Origin: Conchocele bisecta
Lineage: Eukaryota; Mollusca; Bivalvia; Lucinida; Thyasiridae
DNA: 64,000 nucleotides
Reading direction: 5' to 3'
Assembly: GCA_029237695.1 (NCBI GenBank)
Contig: CM055273.1
Span: forward strand, 54,735,968-54,799,967
Shown: piece by piece, positions 10,857 through 21,779 of the stretch
How the letters are laid out: every line of letters starts with the position of its first letter
Position numbering within the stretch: the stretch's first letter is position 1
Notes under the pieces: model-generated
The model's input: the letters and a program-made list of their open reading frames with translations, nothing else
Told to the model about the DNA's origin: nothing
Database searches by the model: none
Position numbers and translations under genes: made by a program

Positions 10857-11876
10857 TGAACACGCGCAAACTTGATACCAAACTAACGCGCAAGCTGGCG
10901 AATACGTACTATAGCCCACGCGGCTACTGGAACGGACTCGCGGCCATCAAGAACCTCGCGGCGGCGACCAAAGTTTCCGAAAACGCAGCCAAGGAATGGC
11001 TCAAGAAGCAGGCCATCTGGCAGATCTATTTACCCGCGCCTCGCAATATTCCGCGCCCGAAATTCGACGTGCCGGTGCCCAACCAAGTTCACCAAGCGGA
11101 TTTCCTGTTTCTCCCTCACGATCGCGTCGGTCGTAAAACGTACAAGTACGCGCTGACAATCGTTGACGTAGTGAGTCAGGGGGCTGAGCCGTTGTCCACT
11201 AAAGAGTCTAAGGAGGTGGCCGAGGCTCTTTCCCGAATATATAAGAGGAGTCCTCTCAAATGGCCGAATCTTCTCCAGGTCGATCCCGGCCGCGAGTTCA
11301 TGGGCTCTGTCTCTCATCTATTGGCTAAACACAAAGTTTCTGTCAGACGCGGCCGCGTCAACATCCACCGGGACCAGGGGATCGTGGAGCGCTTCAATCG
11401 AACCCTGGCTGAGAGACTGTTCGGACACCAATACGCCAAAGAACTTGTAGACCCTCATTCGCGATCGACCGAGTGGGTGGCCAGACTGCCCGCCATGGTC
11501 TCCGCACTGAACGGAGAGGTGACCAGATTGATAGGTAAGAAGCCCGTAGATGCTATCAAGTTTAAAAGGGTGACGAGCAAGCCCTCTGCCGTCTCGCGCG
11601 GGCGTTGGTTTAGAGGAGCAGCAATCGCCGATTGCACTTCCATCGGATATTGACGTCCGGTACCTCTATCAACCGGGAGATCTCGAAGGTGGCAGCCGCC
11701 GCGCGACTGATCCCGTGTTGTCTCTCAATGTATATCATCTAGATCGATCTATTACCAAACCCGATGAGCCCGTGCTCTACTATTTGCCTGATGGTCCATC
11801 TCGAGGGTTTGTTCACGAAGAACTTGTCGCGGTGCCTTCTGACACCCAGTTACCCCCGGATCATCAGAGTCTTTAA
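10853..11876 (+). pseudogene. Retrovirus-like integrase (Polinton INT), one frameshift near the C-terminus
   Basis: The open frame 10853-11653 (266 codons) contains the rve integrase core. The catalytic triad is visible: D83 in HQADFLFL, D144 in QVDPGREFM and E179 in GIVERFNRTL, giving a D-D35-E spacing. The family inserts element DNA into the host chromosome and makes the target duplication. A one-base shift around 11605-11615 moves the rest into another frame, which stays open to TAA 11874-11876 and has a matching copy in the left arm. The gene is visibly GC-rich with C/G-ending codons, unlike the AT-rich polymerase next to it. It converges on the right-arm polymerase; their stop codons overlap within TTTAAA. 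It is the only copy of the integrase core in the element. Confidence 0.87.
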
Positions 11877-14800
11877 AGAGGTTCCGTATGTATTCCGTCC
11901 GATAACACGCGTCTTTTATCGTAGTACGCCGAGAGCCCTAATTTTTGTTGACAGTACGTTTTCATAACGCCGTCTTTGATTTTAAATCCTCTATTTTGCG
12001 CTACATCTATAATGTGTTTTCCATCTTCTGTAGTTTCGCTTAGTACTCGTTTATATCTATCCCAATTTAAATCGTTAGTTCTCTTGGACATTCCTTTCGC
12101 GGAGTTTTTATTAATTGAATTAAATTTTTCTACAAAATAACACTTACTAGATAACGCTATCGCCGTATCTCCGCTAAATTCCATTTTGAAAAATCCTGGT
12201 TCTCTATTACTCCATTTATCCCAAGCCAACCATTTCTTTTTTTCTTTTTCAAGCTCGTCTAGTAAGTTAGGTCTAATCAATTCCTCTATCGTATTTCCAC
12301 TAACTCCTATATACATACTATCCGTGTCCATCTGTATTAATTCAAAGTCTTCTCTTTTTACGTATTTGTCTAGACATTCGTAGTAAAATTCCAACATTCT
12401 CAATTTAGCTAGTTGATAAACCGCTATTCCGTAGTGGAATGGTCTCTTTACTGAGCACCGGGGTTTTCTTGAAGATATTTCGTACGCATCTCCTATCTCT
12501 TCCAAATCATCAAAATACGCGGATCTTAATGCTTTGTCAACACAGGTTTCGTCTCGCGTATATGTCGTATTTAAATGTCTCTCCGTTGCCTCTATCATTT
12601 TTCCGCAACACGAGTTTCCTAATAATTTCATTATGTCGGCCACCGGTTTCTTATTCGGTTTTACATCCCCCGTTCGTCTTGCGGCTGTAACTTCTTTAGC
12701 GAACCATTCGAAGGGTTTACCACTAATATAATCTATAACACGATGAACTCCCGTTATTTCTAGGCCGTGTTTTAAATACCATTTCAACAGTGGCGCGTAC
12801 AGTAATACTTTAGTGGCCGACATAGATCCCACCAATTTTCTTCCGTTTCCTCTAGTTCGGCCAGTAACTTTTAAATATTTTAACATGTGTGTGGGAACTT
12901 CATCAACCTCTACTTAAGTTGTGTGGAACTTCTATATCCACCTCCGCAAACCCAAACCAGTCTCCGGATAAAACTCTTTTACTAAACTTTTTAATAAGTT
13001 TAGGATTATGTGGGTTATTTATATGATGTATAGTTTCTTTCCCACAAGACATCTCTTTATTTAACTTAGATAAATATAACGCGTTTGCGTCGTACCCCAA
13101 AACAGCCTCGCAAGGTTTGGAACCCACTCTAATATTTGAAACACCGGCTTCCGCATATCGCGTAAATACTATTGATGGACCACCAACTAGAGCGTCTTTC
13201 ATCATTTTGTATGTTTCTTCTTTCGGTGCGCATAGAGCATCCTCCGGTATAATCGTCTTTGAAGATTTTTGTTCTTTAATGGTTCCTCTCAATAAATATT
13301 GTATAGCTACTCCGGGTAGTGTTACCGCGTCTTTGAAAATATCCACACCCCTGTGTTTATAAAATTCAGACATTTTTCCCACAGCTTCTAGGAACGGTGC
13401 TACATCTAAATCGTTATAATATTTCAACCAATCTCTGAAAGTTTTCATATTCTCTTCAAGAAATCTAAACTCCGGAGTAAATAGAAATATTGTTGCGTTC
13501 GCCCTTTTTCCAACCATTACTTTCTTCGTTGTTGATGACAGTTCACTTACTAAATATTTCTTTATTAAGTTTATATCGTACTTACTGCTGTTAAAACCTA
13601 TAACCGGTACTTGCTCTATCCACTGTTCGATCTGGGCTATTTGTTTTTCACGTAAATATTCCGTATTAAATTCGTATCTTGACCATACTTCTTCTCTTAT
13701 AGCTTTTCCCCTGACTTTCAAATCTTCTAAGAATTTTTCTATAAGTTTTGCGGGATCTTTATCACAAATATGAGTTACTGTTCCTGAGAAATTATCTCCT
13801 ATAATAACGCTTATCGGAACGTGCTCAGCTTCGTACTCTAAACTATTACCGGTAGTTTCAACTTCTGGCTGGAGATACGCCTCAAAATCGTATACTATCT
13901 GATATGGATAAAGAGTAGTGTCGCAACCGATCTTTATATCTTTACCCGTTCTTTGAAATTCGCATTCCCACATAACTACTAGGTTGAATTCTTTGCTTCT
14001 AATAAATTTATCTCTTCTCATTGTGGATGTGCGTTCTTCTTTTTTATGCTTTGCATGAATCTCACACCCGTGCCAGTAAACAGCCGTGATATTGATATAC
14101 GGTATTGGTTTCTGGACAGTATCCATCTACTGGAGCTCCTAAAATCCATCTTTCACCTCCGTGTCCGCACTGTTCATGGTGAATGTGAATTCCCTCCCGC
14201 TTTTCCACAGAGTACATCCAATCGATCGCACCATAACTGTTAGAACCTTTTGGGTAGAACGCTTTCTCGAACGACGAACGCGGGCGCTCTAAATAATTAC
14301 CATCACATATTACTTTTGTCTCACCTCTCATACATTTTGGTCCGTGTCTCTTCATATAACTCGCTTTCGTGAATTTCTGTTTGCAATTATCGCAGGCGTA
14401 AATTTTAGACAGGTTTTTAAGGTTTTTTATCAGAAATGCGTGATTATTAAACAGTCCTATTGTCATTGGTTTATTACCTAGTGCATCATAGTGCGCTGGT
14501 ACCTTTTTCAACCACCAAACACCACCTTGTGTCGGTTGATATACTTCTATACCGATTTTAAAAAACTCTTCAACCTTTTTCAGATCTGAAAAAGGAATTG
14601 GTGAAACCTCATTACTACCGGTATATTGTTTACTAAGTTCTTTCGCCTTGTCCGTGCATCTGTCCGGTCTGATCTATTTATCAAGGTGCATAGCTAGACA
14701 CCTGAACAGACAAAGATCGTCATTATACTTATCTAAAGAATACATACCTTTTCTATTCCTCAACCATTCTGGAAGTTCCGTCCCAAATCTATTACCCTAC

Positions 14801-15508
14801 TGCCCTGTATTAACTTTACAAAAACCTCTACCCATCTTACAAACTTCCACTTTGTATTTGGTCTGTCTATTTTATCGGACATTATTCGTGTTTGCTCCTT
14901 ATCTGACAACCATTTTTTAACGGTTTTCATCGATGATAGTGGTTCGCTACCACCGAGATTTTTGTGAAATATTATAGTTTTAGGTTTTCCATTTTTAGTT
15001 TCCTCCATATGTTCTAGCTTGTAAAAATATGAATATCTCAAATAAAAATTGGTTGTTAGATACGGAGCTAGTTTATCGGACATGCGTTCAGACTCGTTAA
15101 TGTCATTTTTTTTACGAAAGGATAATGTAACTACCCGTCTTCCATGTTCTACCTTTTCCAACGTTTCATCATGAGCCCCCAATATTTCTTCACCTTTTTC
15201 CACTATCGCGCGAACGATAGATTTTTTCTTATTATCTGTGCGTCTAATTTGGGATGTGCTTGAAGGTTTTATTACACTGGCCCTTAACCCGCAATACTTT
15301 CTTTTTGAATTCTGTTACCAACTTCCTCCGCTAGTGAGAGGTCTTTAAAGGCTCCTCGTTTGTGGGCGCGGGTAAACCGCTTCATAAACGCCTCATTCTT
15401 TGTGGAGTTTATAAGATTTGTCAACCCCTTAACTCCCAACCGTTTACTATAAGTAATCCCTAGAGATTCGGCTTCTCTTCTCAAACTTCCTATTTCTGAC
15501 GTTATCAT
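11873..15508 (-). pseudogene. DNA polymerase B (protein-primed type), right copy, multiply disrupted
   Basis: This is the same gene as 6437-10325 on the opposite strand. The C-terminal part is open here (11873-12886, 337 codons) and includes polymerase motif B (KLLGNSCCGK) and motif C (DTDSMY). The middle is open in 12903-14126, with Exo I, Exo II, Exo III and motif A, and further pieces are open in 14062-14511, 14760-15203 and 15284-15508. Breaks: a 1-bp loss creating TAA near 15285, a ~24-bp loss near 14785, an in-frame TAG near 14675, a frameshift near 14080, an in-frame ~219-bp (73-codon) deletion near 13465 between Exo II and Exo III, and a ~45-bp loss with TAA near 12912. A 9-bp in-frame duplication sits near 14425. 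The lesions differ from those of the left copy. Confidence 0.88.
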
Positions 15509-15610
15509 AGTTTCTGTATATAACCTATGAGATTTATCTGTTCAATTGGATGAACATGATGTTTTTTTTCGCGTCCAATTGAATATATAAAAAATACATA
15601 TATATACATA
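15509..15610. promoter_or_regulatory. Divergent intergenic region (right arm), probable bidirectional promoter
   Basis: About 100 bp of AT-rich sequence lies between the polymerase start (15508, minus) and the zinc-finger start (15611, plus). It contains CAATTGAATATATAA and TACATATATATACATA immediately before the zinc-finger ATG. It is conserved between the two arms. Confidence 0.45.
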
Positions 15611-15919
15611 ATGGAGTGTGCGACTTGTTGTAAGACTTTTGCGTGTAAAGACTATCGACGAAGGCATCTATCGAGACGTAGAAAATTTCCTTGTGTCGCC
15701 CCGCAATTTCAATGCCCCAGATGCCCTTGTAAGTTCGTTAGTGCCCAAACTCTTTGTAGACATAAGCAACTGCGCTGCCCTGTGGCTAAAGGTGAGCGGG
15801 GTAGACTGGAGCTGGTAGAATTAGTTGCTGATCTGCGAAATAAATTAGCTATATCGGAGGAGGAAAATGCCGTGTTGGAAAATAAACTATCACACGCGGA
15901 CGCATTGAAATTGCATTAA
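15611..15919 (+). CDS. Small C2H2 zinc-finger plus coiled-coil protein
   Basis: This intact 102-codon frame is the only undamaged element gene in the arms. Residues 3-24 hold C-x2-C...H spacing (CATCCKTF then H19), and residues 34-56 form a second finger (CPRCPCKF ... H51, C56). The last ~45 residues are a charged, leucine-rich segment (LVELVADLRNKL, then EEENAVLENKL) suited to a coiled coil. The likely role is DNA binding or dimerisation for the element, for example as a transcription or replication accessory factor; that is inference. It is divergent from the polymerase. Its mirror copy at 6016-6331 is frameshifted. I do not recognise a named family. Confidence 0.6.
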   Translation: MECATCCKTFACKDYRRRHLSRRRKFPCVAPQFQCPRCPCKFVSAQTLCRHKQLRCPVAKGERGRLELVELVADLRNKLAISEEENAVLENKLSHADALKLH

Positions 15920-16488
15920 TGATTTCTACGACACAATCTTTGGTGGTATCATTTTTTGACTCCCTCTATAGAAGGCGCATATTTCGTAGGGGCTAGTGCG
16001 ATTTCGGCTATTTTATTTTTTTTATACTTTTTCGGAATGCAGTCCAATTGAACAAACATTTCTCTTTTTTTTTTCTTCTGATAATTAATTCGGCGGCCGG
16101 CGCATTATCGGGTGGCTATTTCGTTGGGTAGCCGAAACCATTACAGATTTGTCACTTTATATTTCTGGCGTTATCATATTTTCTGTATATACCTATGAGA
16201 TTTATATGTTCAATTGGACCTCTTTTCAACTTATGTATTTATGACACCAATTGTCACGATTTGCTGTCGGGTGACAATTTCCTCGTTAACCAATTTTGGA
16301 GTTTTTCGGGAGGCGGTGGGAGTAGTATATAGGGTGGGGAAACGGTGGTATCATTTTGACTCCCTATATACTACTTTACTAATTATGGTGTTGTCGGCCG
16401 TCTAAGACGGAACCGTACACGCTGTACAAACCCAGTTCCGATTTTGGGATTTATTTATAGATTAGACTGCATTACGCATTTTGAAGAG

Positions 16489-18079
16489 TATATATACTGA
16501 GCAAAACTAGAAACGTCCCTCCATGTTTAAGGAAAGATTCATCAAAAACCAAAAGGGTTACTTTTAAAAATCAAAATGGAAAAACAAGTTCATTCATTTC
16601 TGTATCAAAGCCAATAAATTGCATTTGGATATCTTGTTAAATATTCGAGAGATAACCGGCCAAGGGCGGTAGGGGTCAAAATCAAAAATCACAAAAACTC
16701 AGAAATGTGTTACTTAATGTTTAGAGATGGAATTTCAATAAGTAATGTGGCAAATTCAGTAAATCTCGTTAGTACCGAGTGTGGCCACCATTTGCATGAA
16801 TGCATGCAATGATCCTACGCCGCATCGACGTGACGTAAACGCAATACCAGTGCGTTGGGCAAATTCTCCATTCCGTTGTAACGCCGTGTAAGATCGCGAA
16901 CATTGTCAATCTGATGGTTAGCTCGTGCTTTGCGGCCCAGCTCATCCCATATGTGCTCAATGGGATTGAGATCCGGGGAGACCGCGGGCCATGGCATGAC
17001 GTCGACGTTGTTTTGCTGTAAGAATTGAGTGGTGACCCTGGCTACGTGAGGGCGGGCATTGTCGTGCATCAATGTCACACCAGGACCATGCTGACGGATA
17101 AATGGTAAGGCATGTGCATTTAGCACATCTGCAACATAACGTTGTGCATTGATGTTGCCCTGTACAACAACCAAATCTGTCTTCCGGTTTCCCAATGATC
17201 CCACCCAGACCATTACGCTCCCTCCCCCAAACCTGTTCTTCTCAACAATGCAACAATCGGTGAATCTTTCATTTTAACGCCTGTATACCCGTAATCTTCC
17301 GTCAGCATGACTAACTGTGAACCGAGATTCATCGGTGAACAAAACTCGGTTCCAGTCAGCCCTTCTCCAGTTCAGATGACGTGCGCGCCCATAACAGTCT
17401 GGCAGCACGGTGACGTTGGGTCATTATCTGACCAGTGTACGGGCGGCGTGCCCGGATTGGTTGGGCGTTACGACGTAACCGGTTGCGAATGGTCTGCCCT
17501 GAGACACCGTATCGCCTAGCAGTGACTGTGGCTGCCAATCGACGTTGACGTAAGTGCGTCAACGTAATGTAACGATCGGCTATAGCCGTCGTTACACGAG
17601 GCCTACCAGGTCGCTGCCGGTCGTGAACAGCCCCAGTCTGCTGGTACCGGGCTGCAAGACGATCAATCGTCTTCCGACAGCAACCAAAACCGAGGCGCGA
17701 CCGCCCTGGCGGCCATCCCACCCGCAAGCATCCAAATTGCCTGATTTCGCTCGTTTTCGGAAAGCCGTGGCATATCGAAAACAGTGAAAAATTAAAAAAG
17801 TTTTTTAATTTTCCGAATAGCCCCTATCGCATGAATGGTACGACATGAACTGAACCACCTTATCGATGACAAGTATAGCGTGCACGTGCAAAAAGTGGAA
17901 ATCAACGTTCCGGTCACTGGCCGCTATGTAAACCGTGTGTATCGGCTAAACTCTACACGATCGTATTCTGAACATCGCTACAGTTTAAAATACATGTACA
18001 TTGAACATGTGGTACATACATAGACAGAGCTACACCGGCTATAAAACAGGGACGTTTCTAGTTTTGTTGAGTATATATA
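16489..18079 (-). mobile_element. Tc1/mariner-type transposon, inactive
   Basis: Inverted termini AGGGACGTTTCTAGTTTTG (18050-18068) and complement (16503-16521) bound a 1.59-kb unit. Both ends lie in TATATATA tracts, compatible with a TA target. The interior encodes one damaged DD34E transposase on the minus strand. The element sits ~115 bp from the right end of the Polinton-like element. Confidence 0.85.
16800..17760 (-). pseudogene. Tc1-family DD34E transposase, broken
   Basis: The N-terminal part at 17356-17727 has a helix-turn-helix region with GRPRVTT and a second HTH (ARRYGVSGQTIRNRL). The catalytic part carries TDES (first Asp, ~17325), HDNARPH (second Asp, ~17070) and NPIEHIWDELG (Glu, ~16965), with 34 residues between the second Asp and Glu. 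Cut-and-paste transposases of this family act at TA dinucleotides. Two lesions are clear: a one-base shift near 17395 and a TAA near 17275, so no full-length product is possible. The usual family length is ~340 residues, which fits the span. Confidence 0.88.
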
Positions 18080-18740
18080 ACGCTAACTTTAATTTGAACG
18101 TGACAAGCCTTAATACAATATTGATTTTCCAAATATGTAGACGCACTCAATAAATCTGCATTCTCGTATTCATGACTTAAGTGTTGTGTTACGTAGATCT
18201 ACATATTGCATGATCATATTTATGAAATGTCTTGGTTTACATATTTAATTCGTATCGTCAATTCTTTCTGCACTGTTTGTCGCAAATTTAAAACTCACGG
18301 GGAAATGAACATGCGCAATATAAGATATCGACTTAGGTTTAAACGTGTTTACTGATGGTGGGCGGTTAGTGCCGACGGCCGGTCAGACCCGGCCCCGCTA
18401 TACGTGAAAATGTGCCCGCAACCGTTACTTTTATTAAAGAAAATGTAAACAGTTGGCTCATTAACTGGGACACGTATTGTGGATAAAATTGGCCACGGAT
18501 AGAACTGGACATATATAGGTCTTAATTCATTTGATTTACTGGTTCACCTGTCGAATATCAACGTAATATAAAATAATCGTATCACAGATACAAATTATGG
18601 TAGTGCTAATTACGCGGCTCCTGGCAAATCGCATCATGTTGACACTGGGCCAAACATGTTTTATTATTTATTATTTAGGGTTATTTAGTGTGTTGGTATT
18701 GTGTCACAGGCATATTTAATGCGAACATAATTTAAGCCAC
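18080..18740. other. Non-coding, no features seen
   Basis: AT-rich sequence with short frames only; nothing recognisable on either strand. Confidence 0.5.
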
Positions 18741-18741
18741 C

Positions 18742-18958
18742 GGGGGTCCGTTTCACTAAACTTCGTACGACTAAAATGTTCGTAAGTGTAATTATAGGAT
18801 CGTCTGGAAATTTCAATTGATGGATTTACATTTATTTAGCATAGGCTGCTCAATAAATGTAAATCCAATAATTGTTTACAGGAAAACGTTGTTAATGTGG
18901 AATTTAATTTTGTACTTACGAACATTTTAGTCGTATGAAGTTTAGTGAAACGGGCCCC
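18742..18958. mobile_element. Fold-back MITE, GGGCCCGTTTCACTAAACTT family, copy 1
   Basis: The left end CCGTTTCACTAAACTTCGTA is mirrored at 18935-18957 (AAGTTTAGTGAAACGGGCCC). The inverted arms continue inward through TAAAATGTTCGTAAGT and ACTTACGAACATTTTA. A related copy is at 42464-42711 and a truncated one at 46135-46230. Confidence 0.88.
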
Positions 18959-19099
18959 AGGGACGTAGCCTACTGATTTGTATCTGTATCTGCAACCACT
19001 TGCATGTACATGTACCTTCTAATGTCATGTAATTGTTAGCGACTTTCAAAAATATCACATTGCATCAACCGTACGATTGCCGTTTGATAACTGTTAAAT

Positions 19100-21110
19100 A
19101 TTATTTTAATTGACCACTTGTAAATATGAAAATGTATGGCATATATTAGTACACATGTACTAGTATTTTTGCAATCATTGCAGACCCTGATCAGGCTCCA
19201 ACATTTACAATTTACATATTTAAGAAGTCCTACTTTAGATCGTTGTTAACCCTTAGCCTGCTGAATGAAATGTTGTCGTCTGCTGTTTATGTTTTATTTT
19301 CGATTTTTCTCGTTAAGAACATGGTTTGTCAGCATTTTAGAATCATGATTCTAAAGTACTGTCAAACCATGTTTTTATTGAGAAACAGGGCAAAATATAA
19401 AGCAACAGCAGACCACAGTTTTCGCGATCAGCAGGCTAAACTTAATTAAATTTCTACTAAACACTGGATGTCTGCGTGCCTTATTGTTTTTTATCAAAGG
19501 GACGTTCTAGTCGGAGGCGTGTAAATAATATAAAGCAAATACCAGGGGCGTGAATCCGCCCTGGAATATACACATTCTATATTTGAAGATTCAACGGGTC
19601 TAAATTCAAACGAGACGCTTCAAACAAATGTCGCAATTTTGTGGTCGGTACAAATTTAGAGTGTAAATCACTGACTGGATTATATAGTGTGCGGACAAGA
19701 ATTAAAAATATAATACATGTACGTACGCCATGGTGCTTTTTAGCATGGCTTTGTTGGCCACTCATTTCTTTGTTTATAAAGGCATTGACTGTACTTTTTG
19801 TGAAACGCAACACAATTGAATTGCAAATTTCGTTTTCAAATTAATTATTCCCGACGAGAGGATCTACATATACACGCACCAGTACTATTATGCTTACTGC
19901 CGGTATTTTTGTCAGAACATTTTGTAGCAATTATACAATGATGTATGTCACATCGCCACAATTTCCCGACATTTACAGGTTTATGTATATATATTATTTT
20001 TCAAATGGTAAACCCATTATCAAAAATTCAAACCCACACACATTTAAAAATACACAGTAATGGATAATTTTGCATCACTATACATTCCAATTAATACATA
20101 AATACGCATGTTGTCGCGCAGACATCAGTCAGTGAGTCACGCAAATAAAAACATATGAAAGAATCTACAAAGTACGGTTAATAAATGCGTATATTTATAC
20201 AATTTGAAGAAACTTTTATAAAGAAATCAGTACCGGCAGTAAATTAAATTCACAGACAGGATCGAGACGGGTAGCCCAAACAATAACTATTTCAAGCGGA
20301 CACACCTAACAATATCTGCCCTCGGGCGCTGAAGTCATTGATATGTGCAGCCATAGGCCTATACAAATTCTAACCAAATTCAGGTCATTCATTTCTACAG
20401 AAAAAAAGTACATTTGTTTCAATCACAGATTGTTTCAATTTCAAACACCAGGACTATCGTTTAGTTGTTTGTGTTTGGTCTTTGGTGAGTGACGTAATGT
20501 CTACATCAATAAATTACGTCACAATTAACTGTTACGTAAATAACGTCAATTAGATTCTGAACTAAATTCTCAAATAATTACAATGGATCTTTCTGACGGT
20601 ACATGTATAAGCATAATCTGTGATAGTTGGCGATAGTACCAAATTACGAAGTCACATGTCGGCTAATTATAGATTTAACATTGATAGTGGTGCGTTTTGG
20701 TTTGTTCACTACATGTACATATCATAGTTTTATTCTGTTCAATGTTTGATCTTATACATACTAACGCTTGTAGATAAAGTTAGTGTAACTTATCAGCAAA
20801 TACAGTTTACAGCAAGCACAGTCAATGAGTCTATGCACAATCATTTCTACTGCATTGTACAAACGTCAGCGTTTCAATAACGTCATTTTCTCGATGACGT
20901 TACTTTTTTTCCTTGCGTGATTCACATGGTGCTACAAAAAGTGAGATAAAACAAAAACGATGGAACATATTTGCATTTTCTTTTCAGCATATTGTTTTTG
21001 AAAGGTGTCCGCGTCAAAAAATGTAAAACAGTGCAAATTGATTTTTTTGTCATTAAGGCTGGTTTTCACAGAGCGCGGCCCATATATAAAAGTATATTAT
21101 ATACAATAAG
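19100..21110 (+). repeat. Segmental duplication copy B
   Basis: This is the paralogue of 2690-4700 in direct orientation. It lacks the CAGGGGCGTA insert of copy A (empty site at 20790) but has gained a TTAA MITE at 19250-19441 and a tiny CAGGGGCG/CGCCCTG insert near 19542. No coding potential is evident. Confidence 0.75.
19250..19441. mobile_element. TTAA fold-back MITE (piggyBac-like termini), copy 1
   Basis: TTAA flanks both ends (19246-19249, 19442-19445). The ends carry AGCCTGCTGA and TCAGCAGGCT, and the core is a long palindrome around GCATTTTAGAATCAT/ATGATTCTAAAG. Copy A lacks it and has one TTAA at the matching place (~2813), showing target duplication. TTAA with CCCT-type ends is characteristic of piggyBac-derived MITEs. 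Confidence 0.85.
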
Positions 21111-21334
21111 AACAAAATGAATGTTATGCTTCTATAACATATAAATCTCCAATGCACCCTGAAATCTCCAATGCGCCGAGGCCATATTATATTTTCGGTA
21201 GGTATTTTTATAAAATTGATACCAAATCAGCTTTACACATGCGCATTCACCTTGACTTAAATATATAGTATACATATTATACATACGTAACAAATACATG
21301 TAATGCTTTTATTTAGAAGATATACAAGGTGCCT

Positions 21335-21742
21335 GATCATGTGGTTACAACAACAACAACGTCGCCCACTCCAAAGTAAGTATTATTTGATATTTTCCTT
21401 AATATGCAACGGATTTTGATGAAATATGGTGCAGCAAACGCGTCATCATGAGATGCATTTTGTGGTCGAGGGAGTTTGGCACAGACGTATGTCGTTTTTG
21501 CAAAGAATCGATTTCCGTGTCAGAGACACGGAAATCGATTCTTCGCAAATACGACAGAAGTTCGGGCGAAAATACAAAGATCACCAAATGCAGCTTAACA
21601 AGACGCGTTTGATGCGCCATATTTCATAAAAATCCGTTACGTAATAAGGACAATATAAAATAATACGTACTTTCAATCGGATGTATTCTGGAAGTTTCAG
21701 TACTTGTTGTTGTTGTTAGCACCACGTGATCATACACCTTGA
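21335..21742. repeat. ~400-bp inverted repeat
   Basis: AAGGTGCCTGATCATGTGGT with CAACAACAACAAC on the left is mirrored by GTTGTTGTTGTT and CCACGTGATCATACACCTT on the right. At the centre, AATCGATTTCCGTGTC meets GACACGGAAATCGATT. The middle of each arm is similar but diverged. It is a fold-back transposon-like unit without coding content. Confidence 0.75.
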
Positions 21743-21779
21743 TATATAACATATAAAACTCCAATGCGCCGCGAAATCT

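Larger units (their letters stand above)
5544..16374. mobile_element. Palindromic Polinton/Maverick-class (adintovirus-like) element
   Basis: Two inverted arms (5544-10490 and 11708-16374) flank a unique core. Ends read AGTAGTATATAGGG on the left and its complement on the right. They lie in an 8-bp direct repeat CTTTACTA (5537-5544, 16374-16381) that can contain the 6-bp duplication typical of Polintons. Each arm holds a C2H2 zinc-finger gene and a divergent DNA polymerase B; the core holds a DD35E integrase that converges on the right-arm polymerase. PolB plus retrovirus-like integrase is the defining pair of Polintons and adintoviruses. No capsid, packaging ATPase or maturation protease gene was found. 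Both polymerase copies are disrupted, so the element appears to be a non-functional relic. Confidence 0.88.
11708..16374 (-). repeat. Right long inverted arm
   Basis: This is the inverted counterpart of 5544-10490. It includes the 3' end of the integrase, the polymerase on the minus strand, the zinc-finger gene and the terminal region. It is shorter than the left arm, mainly through the ~219-bp loss in the polymerase near 13465 and smaller losses near 14790 and 12910. Confidence 0.85.

Noticed and set aside
5544..16374. Whole palindrome as a pure assembly artefact (hairpin read or haplotype mirror)
   Set aside because: The arms have different private indels, the core is asymmetric and the two ends have matching target-like flanks. 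It cannot be excluded without reads, so it is listed as a check instead.
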